Part shown: positions 46,258 through 49,253 of the stretch, piece by piece | Layout: each line of letters starts with the position of its first letter | Numbering within the stretch: the first letter of the stretch is position 1 | Assembly (NCBI RefSeq): GCF_014694405.1 | Contig: NZ_JAAUWV010000033.1 | Span: forward strand, 1-49,253 | Origin: Pseudoalteromonas sp. S16_S37 | GTDB taxonomy: Bacteria > Pseudomonadota > Gammaproteobacteria > Enterobacterales > Alteromonadaceae | DNA length: 49,253 nt | Direction of reading: 5' to 3' | Translations under genes and position numbers: made by a program | Notes under the pieces: model-generated | What the model saw: the letters and a program-made list of their open reading frames with translations, nothing else | Databases searched by the model: none | Told to the model about the DNA's origin: nothing

Positions 46258-46537
46258 CTTTTAGCACCTCATCAATACTAGAGGGCATTGTAGCGCGCTC
46301 TTTGCTAGGTTGTGTGAGTTGATAGAGCCTATCTAGCGAATCAAGCGTCTGCCAAAGCAACAACAATTGGCGAAATGAAATTTGACCAGTCAACTCAAAC
46401 TTCTTGATGGTGGCTGCAGGCACGCAGCTTCGCTCTGCCAGCGCTGTGCGTGACAGCTTTGCCTGCTTTCGTAACTCTCGCAGATAAGCCGCATAGGCTT
46501 GGCTTACATCGGTATCATCAAGTAAGGTAAAATTCAT
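46247..46537 (-). CDS. hipB: HipB-type XRE antitoxin (module 3)
   Basis: About 96 residues. The HTH is LRELRKQAKLSRTALAERSCVPAATIKKFELTG (about 20-52). The start is placed at ATG 46537 (MNFTLLDDTDV), because the longer open frame to 46588 would run through the operator and -10 box. As first gene of hipB-hipA-SEC-C it should be the autorepressor. Confidence 0.82.
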   Translation of the reverse strand: MNFTLLDDTDVSQAYAAYLRELRKQAKLSRTALAERSCVPAATIKKFELTGQISFRQLLLLWQTLDSLDRLYQLTQPSKERATMPSSIDEVLKDEF

Positions 46538-46551
46538 CCGCAAAGACCAAA

Positions 46552-46610
46552 TGGACACAGTTATATCCATTATAGCCAAATAAAACAAAAAGTGGATATT
46601 ATTGTATCCA
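46552..46610 (-). promoter_or_regulatory. hipBA module 3 promoter with two operators
   Basis: TGGATATTATTGTATCCA (46593-46610) and TGGACACAGTTATATCCA (46552-46569) share the pattern TGGAYA-N6-TATCCA, close in style to the E. coli HipB operator (TATCC-N8-GGATA). They are 41 bp apart, about four turns. A perfect -10 TATAAT (minus strand, 46574-46569) lies between and touches the second operator, while the first covers the -35 position. Confidence 0.72.
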
Positions 46611-46746
46611 TTACCAAATGAAGTGTTGAAAAAATCACTCGATAATGCCTTTCAAAACTGCTATTTTTTAAACCCTAGCAGCAGCGTAAAAACGGCACTG
46701 TTTTTCCATTGCTAACCACTAAGATTTAGTAAAAGCCATAGACAAG

Positions 46747-46767
46747 TGGTGGGCAGTTTGGTGGGCA
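46747..46767. repeat. Integrase arm-type sites, right end
   Basis: TGGTGGGCA occurs at 46747-46755 and 46759-46767, 12 bp apart, the same motif and spacing as the pair at 14533/14545. It lies 71 bp inside the right attachment site. Nothing else is seen in the roughly 230 bp between hipB and attR. Confidence 0.62.
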
Positions 46768-46837
46768 AACAGGCATTTTCGAACGGTTTCATTTCGATAA
46801 ATCATTGAGTTTATTAAGGTCTAGGCCGCTACTCAAT

Positions 46838-46861
46838 GAGCAAATACAGAATATAGAGTAA
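46838..46861 (+). other. Right attachment site (attR): displaced yicC 3' end
   Basis: GAG CAA ATA CAG AAT ATA GAG TAA encodes EQIQNIE and stop, the same as the end of the intact yicC at 14368-14391 but with five synonymous codon changes and a different stop codon. There is no yicC sequence before it, so it is only the gene end left by insertion. The codon differences suggest that one of the two ends came from the yicC of a different strain or species, carried by the island. Confidence 0.75.
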
Positions 46862-46883
46862 GGCTCAATATAAATGCAGCTAT

Positions 46884-46906
46884 AAAGCCCTGTGAGCAAG
46901 GGCTTT
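46884..46906 (+). terminator. Original yicC terminator, now beyond the island
   Basis: AAAGCCCT (46884-46891) pairs with AGGGCTTT (46899-46906) around a 7-base loop, and TTTCATATTATT follows. It lies 22 bp after the displaced yicC end and shares the AAAGCCCT stem with the island-side terminator at 14418. Confidence 0.65.
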
Positions 46907-47001
46907 CATATTATTCACTACTACTCTTAGCTAGAGTTGAGCCGTATATGCATAAGTGATAAAAGCTTCACCTGACTCAAAGCCAAAAAAGAACCGCAAA
47001 A

Positions 47002-47032
47002 ACTGTACATATGTACAGTGTAATTCTATACT
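47002..47032 (+). promoter_or_regulatory. LexA-like palindrome overlapping a promoter before the R-M genes
   Basis: ACTGTACATATGTACAGT (47002-47019) is a perfect 18-base palindrome of the form CTG-N10-CAG and fits the gammaproteobacterial LexA box (CTGTATATATATACAG) at 14 of 16 bases. A perfect -10 TATACT lies at 47027-47032, so the palindrome covers the -35 position. The transcript would have a leader of about 120 bases before the methyltransferase start at 47161. Confidence 0.55.
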
Positions 47033-47160
47033 TCGTTTCATGGTATAGACAACCCCTTAATGTTATTATTACGAGTTGTCCATCACAATAGCTTCGCGGC
47101 TGTACAGACTGACCTTTATATAAATTTACTATCAAGTAACCGTAACAAGTGAGACTTTCA

Positions 47161-48204
47161 ATGAAACAAATTTTCTCTGATTTAACAGCAAAAGATATCA
47201 AGAAAGACCATGAAAATCTCGCGATTATGACTCATAAAGTTGAACAGGAAAAAAATAAAAACAAGAAGTTCACTTTTATAGACCTATTTGCAGGTATTGG
47301 TGGAATCCGTAGGGCGTTTGAATCAATAGATGGCGGCTGTGTTTTTTCCTCTGAAATAGACCTTTATGCACAGCACACATACTATGCAAACTATGGCGTT
47401 GTTCCTTTTGGCGATATAACTAAAATTGAAAAAAGCAGCATACCTGATCATGATATTCTGTGTGGAGGATTTCCATGCCAACCGTTTAGCTCGATCGGAA
47501 AAAGAGAAGGTTTTGCTCATCCAACTCAAGGTACTATGTTTGATGAAGTATTGAAAGTTATCGATGAAAAACACCCTAAAGTTGTATTCCTAGAAAATGT
47601 ACCAGGGATTGTAAACCACGATAACGGAAATACCCTATCTACTATAATTTCTGAGCTAGAAAAACGAAGCTATCAATGCCACCATACTCTATTAAACGCT
47701 AAGGATTTTGGTGTTCCACAAAACAGAAATAGGTTTTACTTAGTTGCTTTTTCATTTCCTTGCTCTTTCGAATTTCCAACTCCACCAATGGAAGTTGTAA
47801 ATATAGGAGACTACATAGAGAAAAATATTTCTGGGTATTCGATTTCAGAACATTTGCAAAAATCTTATCTTTTCAAAAAAGATGATGGTAGGCCTATTTT
47901 AGTTGACCAACATAGCAAAGGGCACGTGAAGACTCTTGTATCTACATACCATAAAATACAAAGACTTACAGGGACTTTTGTTAAAGATGGTGAAACAGGT
48001 ATCAGACTATTAACAGCTAATGAGTGCAAAGCAATTATGGGCTTCCCTCCAGATTTTGTGATACCCGTATCACGTACGCAAATGTATAGACAAATGGGTA
48101 ATTCGGTCTGCATCAAGGTAGTTGGGGAAATAGCTAAACAAATTGATTTAGTATTGATGAAAGAACTAACTTCTAGATTAAAGACAAACAATAAAATGGC
48201 TTAA
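47161..48204 (+). CDS. DNA cytosine-5 methyltransferase (type II R-M)
   Basis: 347 residues with all key motifs of 5-methylcytosine methylases: motif I FIDLFAGIGGIRRAFE (about 39-54), motif IV GGFPCQPFSSIGKREG with the catalytic Cys (about 104), motif VI LENVPGI (about 139), motif VIII QNRNRFYLVAF, and motifs IX-X LLTANECKAIMGFPPDF and YRQMGNSVCIKV. The short target-recognition region (about 200-285) does not let me name the site. ATG 47161 is chosen; a GTG at 47149 is possible. The AT-rich composition unlike the neighbours suggests transfer. It protects against the convergent endonuclease gene. Confidence 0.92.
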   Translation: MKQIFSDLTAKDIKKDHENLAIMTHKVEQEKNKNKKFTFIDLFAGIGGIRRAFESIDGGCVFSSEIDLYAQHTYYANYGVVPFGDITKIEKSSIPDHDILCGGFPCQPFSSIGKREGFAHPTQGTMFDEVLKVIDEKHPKVVFLENVPGIVNHDNGNTLSTIISELEKRSYQCHHTLLNAKDFGVPQNRNRFYLVAFSFPCSFEFPTPPMEVVNIGDYIEKNISGYSISEHLQKSYLFKKDDGRPILVDQHSKGHVKTLVSTYHKIQRLTGTFVKDGETGIRLLTANECKAIMGFPPDFVIPVSRTQMYRQMGNSVCIKVVGEIAKQIDLVLMKELTSRLKTNNKMA

Positions 48205-48230
48205 GTATAATCTTCGTAGCAACGTAAAAA

Positions 48231-48258
48231 AGCTCTGTACATGATTTTGTCCAGAGCT
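48231..48258 (-). terminator. Terminator of the restriction endonuclease gene
   Basis: AGCTCTG (48231-48237) pairs with CAGAGCT (48252-48258). On the minus strand the stem is followed by a run of six T. It lies between the convergent methyltransferase and endonuclease stops and may slow both transcripts. Confidence 0.65.
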
Positions 48259-48265
48259 ATCTGTG

Positions 48266-48844
48266 CTATGTTATTTCCTTCCCTGAGATCGTTCGTACCA
48301 TTTCAGGTTCTACAATTTTGTAATTTTTTAAATCGCTAACGAGCTCATCAATATTATCAATGCTATATGCCTTATCTATAGAGACGATTTCTCCATTCTC
48401 AATTTTTTTATTTATATTTTTAATGTCATCTGAAGTTACTAAATATGCAAGACTTCTCCTATGAACATTTTTTAGGACGAGCGCTTCTAAATCAGCTTGT
48501 TTATACCTTTCTCTTAGAGTGGTTTTAAGTGAAATACAAATAGGGCCCACTTCTTCTGTGTTAATCAAAATATCGTACTCCACATTTGGAACAAATGCGG
48601 CCTTTGCTTGATAGTAAAAAGGCAGTATTCCTTTATTTATCAATACAGTAGAAAACAACAGTTCAAAGAATGTTCCGTTTATAGAGTTACTACTTTCCGG
48701 ATGTACTTTGTAAAAAGCTGACCAGTGTTTTTGCATATACACTGATGGAGCAAGATCCTTGTCTAAACGAAAATCAGGTACTACATCTAAAAATACAGAT
48801 ACGGACTTCGATGTATCTTTTATTAAATTAAATCTATGGGGCAC
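48266..48844 (-). CDS. Probable type II restriction endonuclease (PD-(D/E)xK-like)
   Basis: 192 residues, convergent with the cytosine methylase and otherwise alone with it. VEYDILINTEEVGPICISLKTTLRERYKQADLEAL (about 90-125) has the Asp and the strand ending in Lys of a PD-(D/E)xK core, with Ser in place of the usual Glu, and the (K)TTLRERYKQ pattern is common in type II enzymes. A conserved-looking Glu (NGTFFELLFSTVL) precedes it. The likely role is to cut DNA not methylated by the partner enzyme. The recognition site is unknown. Confidence 0.72.
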   Translation of the reverse strand: MPHRFNLIKDTSKSVSVFLDVVPDFRLDKDLAPSVYMQKHWSAFYKVHPESSNSINGTFFELLFSTVLINKGILPFYYQAKAAFVPNVEYDILINTEEVGPICISLKTTLRERYKQADLEALVLKNVHRRSLAYLVTSDDIKNINKKIENGEIVSIDKAYSIDNIDELVSDLKNYKIVEPEMVRTISGKEIT

Positions 48845-48977
48845 TAAATACTCCTTATATGCGCGATCTTATTAGCAAACCGCTAACTTCATAACATTTA
48901 TGATTAATTTACCTTAGTAAGCTGAAATATGACAATATTTATATATGTAGTGGCACAATAAAAGCTTATTCTATAAA

Positions 48978-49253
48978 TAGTCGATTCTGAAAAACTCGGT
49001 TTTTCAAAAAACTGAGGTTGTTCAATTTGGATTGCCATCTTTAGAGTCGGTTAACCATCTAACGTTATTGTTGTTGATTTTCACGTGCCAATGGCGCACA
49101 TAGCCAACATAAAATCCAGACGTAAAAAAGCCTCAATAGGCTTAGGATTTTTCTAAAGTTTTGGCCCACACCCGCTAGAATGGCATTGAGTTTGTCGCCC
49201 AATATGCCTTTCAAGCGGTTTAATCCCAAATGGCCATCACTTTTCATGTGCCC
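48978..49253 (-). mobile_element. IS5-like element, 3' part (right copy)
   Basis: From 48978 to the end of the window the sequence belongs to an insertion sequence oriented opposite to the copy at 1-115 and 98% identical over the shared 115 bp. It contains the 3' end of a transposase gene and the 87-bp terminal non-coding segment. The other end lies outside the window. Confidence 0.8.
49065..49253 (-). CDS. IS5-like transposase, C-terminal part
   Basis: The last 60 or so codons of a DDE transposase. KSDGHLGLNRLKGILGDKLN and AILAGVGQNFRKIL match the conserved C-terminal pattern of IS5-family transposases (RxxxKG..GD..N..L...G.N...), including the basic residues after the catalytic Glu. The gene continues beyond the window, so start and full length are not seen. 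Confidence 0.8.
   Translation of the reverse strand, partial: GHMKSDGHLGLNRLKGILGDKLNAILAGVGQNFRKILSLLRLFYVWILCWLCAPLARENQQQ

Larger units (their letters stand above)
14368..46861. mobile_element. Genomic island integrated in the 3' end of yicC
   Basis: The limits are the duplicated yicC ends. The integrase gene lies just inside the left edge. Arm-type repeats (TGGTGRGCA) are found at both edges, and a hairpin terminator follows each yicC end. Cargo: a large methylase/ATPase/kinase defence operon, three hipBA modules, an AAA ATPase and other accessory genes, plus remnants of an older element. Integration at yicC is known from mobilizable islands such as MGIVflInd1 that SXT/R391 elements mobilize. 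No relaxase or conjugation gene is recognised here, so any transfer would have to be in trans. Confidence 0.82.

Noticed and set aside
46977..47201. 74-residue minus-strand frame upstream of the cytosine methylase
   Set aside because: It overlaps the promoter and palindrome region and the methylase start on the opposite strand, and its sequence has no recognisable domain; probably chance.
1..49253. CRISPR arrays and rRNA genes
   Set aside because: No regularly spaced repeats of 24-40 bases and no rRNA-like sequence were noticed anywhere in the window.

Overview
The window looks like chromosomal DNA of a marine gammaproteobacterium of the Alteromonadales, most likely Pseudoalteromonas. The evidence is the set of conserved neighbours (PanP-type aspartate decarboxylase, ubiX-mpl, pyrE-rph-yicC) and the moderate GC. 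The genus is an inference from protein character, not from a search. Both ends of the window lie in nearly identical, inverted copies of one IS5-like insertion sequence, so the window is probably bounded by repeats.

Region 1 (150-14391) is ordinary chromosome: a secreted esterase, a DUF3224 protein, an AraC regulator, a GAF-GGDEF diguanylate cyclase, PanP, a membrane protein with degenerate GGDEF and EAL domains, then a minus-strand run (TrmB-like methyltransferase, ABC-2 permease, ABC ATPase, UbiX, Mpl), pyrE-rph, and yicC on the plus strand.

Region 2 (14392-46861, about 32.5 kb) is a genomic island inserted in the 3' end of yicC. A DUF4102-type tyrosine integrase lies just inside the left edge. 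At the right edge there is a second copy of the last yicC codons (EQIQNIE-stop, with different codons) followed by a second terminator. Repeated TGGTGRGCA sites at both ends look like integrase arm sites. The same insertion site is used by the mobilizable genomic islands (MGIs) that SXT/R391 elements mobilize in Vibrio. The cargo is mostly defence. Its centre is a tightly coupled 15.7-kb plus-strand operon (19640-35373): HTH protein, small protein, N6-adenine methylase, HsdS-like specificity protein, unknown, 1429-aa P-loop ATPase, unknown, NurA-like protein, HerA-like ATPase, small unknown, Ser/Thr kinase. It has no HsdR, PglZ or DISARM helicase. The inventory resembles the methylation-associated defence system (MADS) and MADS-like loci, with extra components.

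The rest of the island holds three different hipBA toxin-antitoxin modules, the third with a SEC-C protein as an overlapping third gene. It also holds a DUF4143 ATPase with a striking promoter repeat, a two-gene unit of uncharacterised proteins, a deleted DUF927 gene next to an AlpA regulator (remnant of an older element), an amber-interrupted pseudogene, and a structured non-coding segment at 19116-19273 that can form two hairpins with a 7-bp kissing interaction.

Region 3 (46862-48977) lies outside the island's right attachment site. It holds an AT-rich cytosine-5 methyltransferase and a convergent probable restriction endonuclease, with a LexA-like palindrome upstream, and then the second IS copy.
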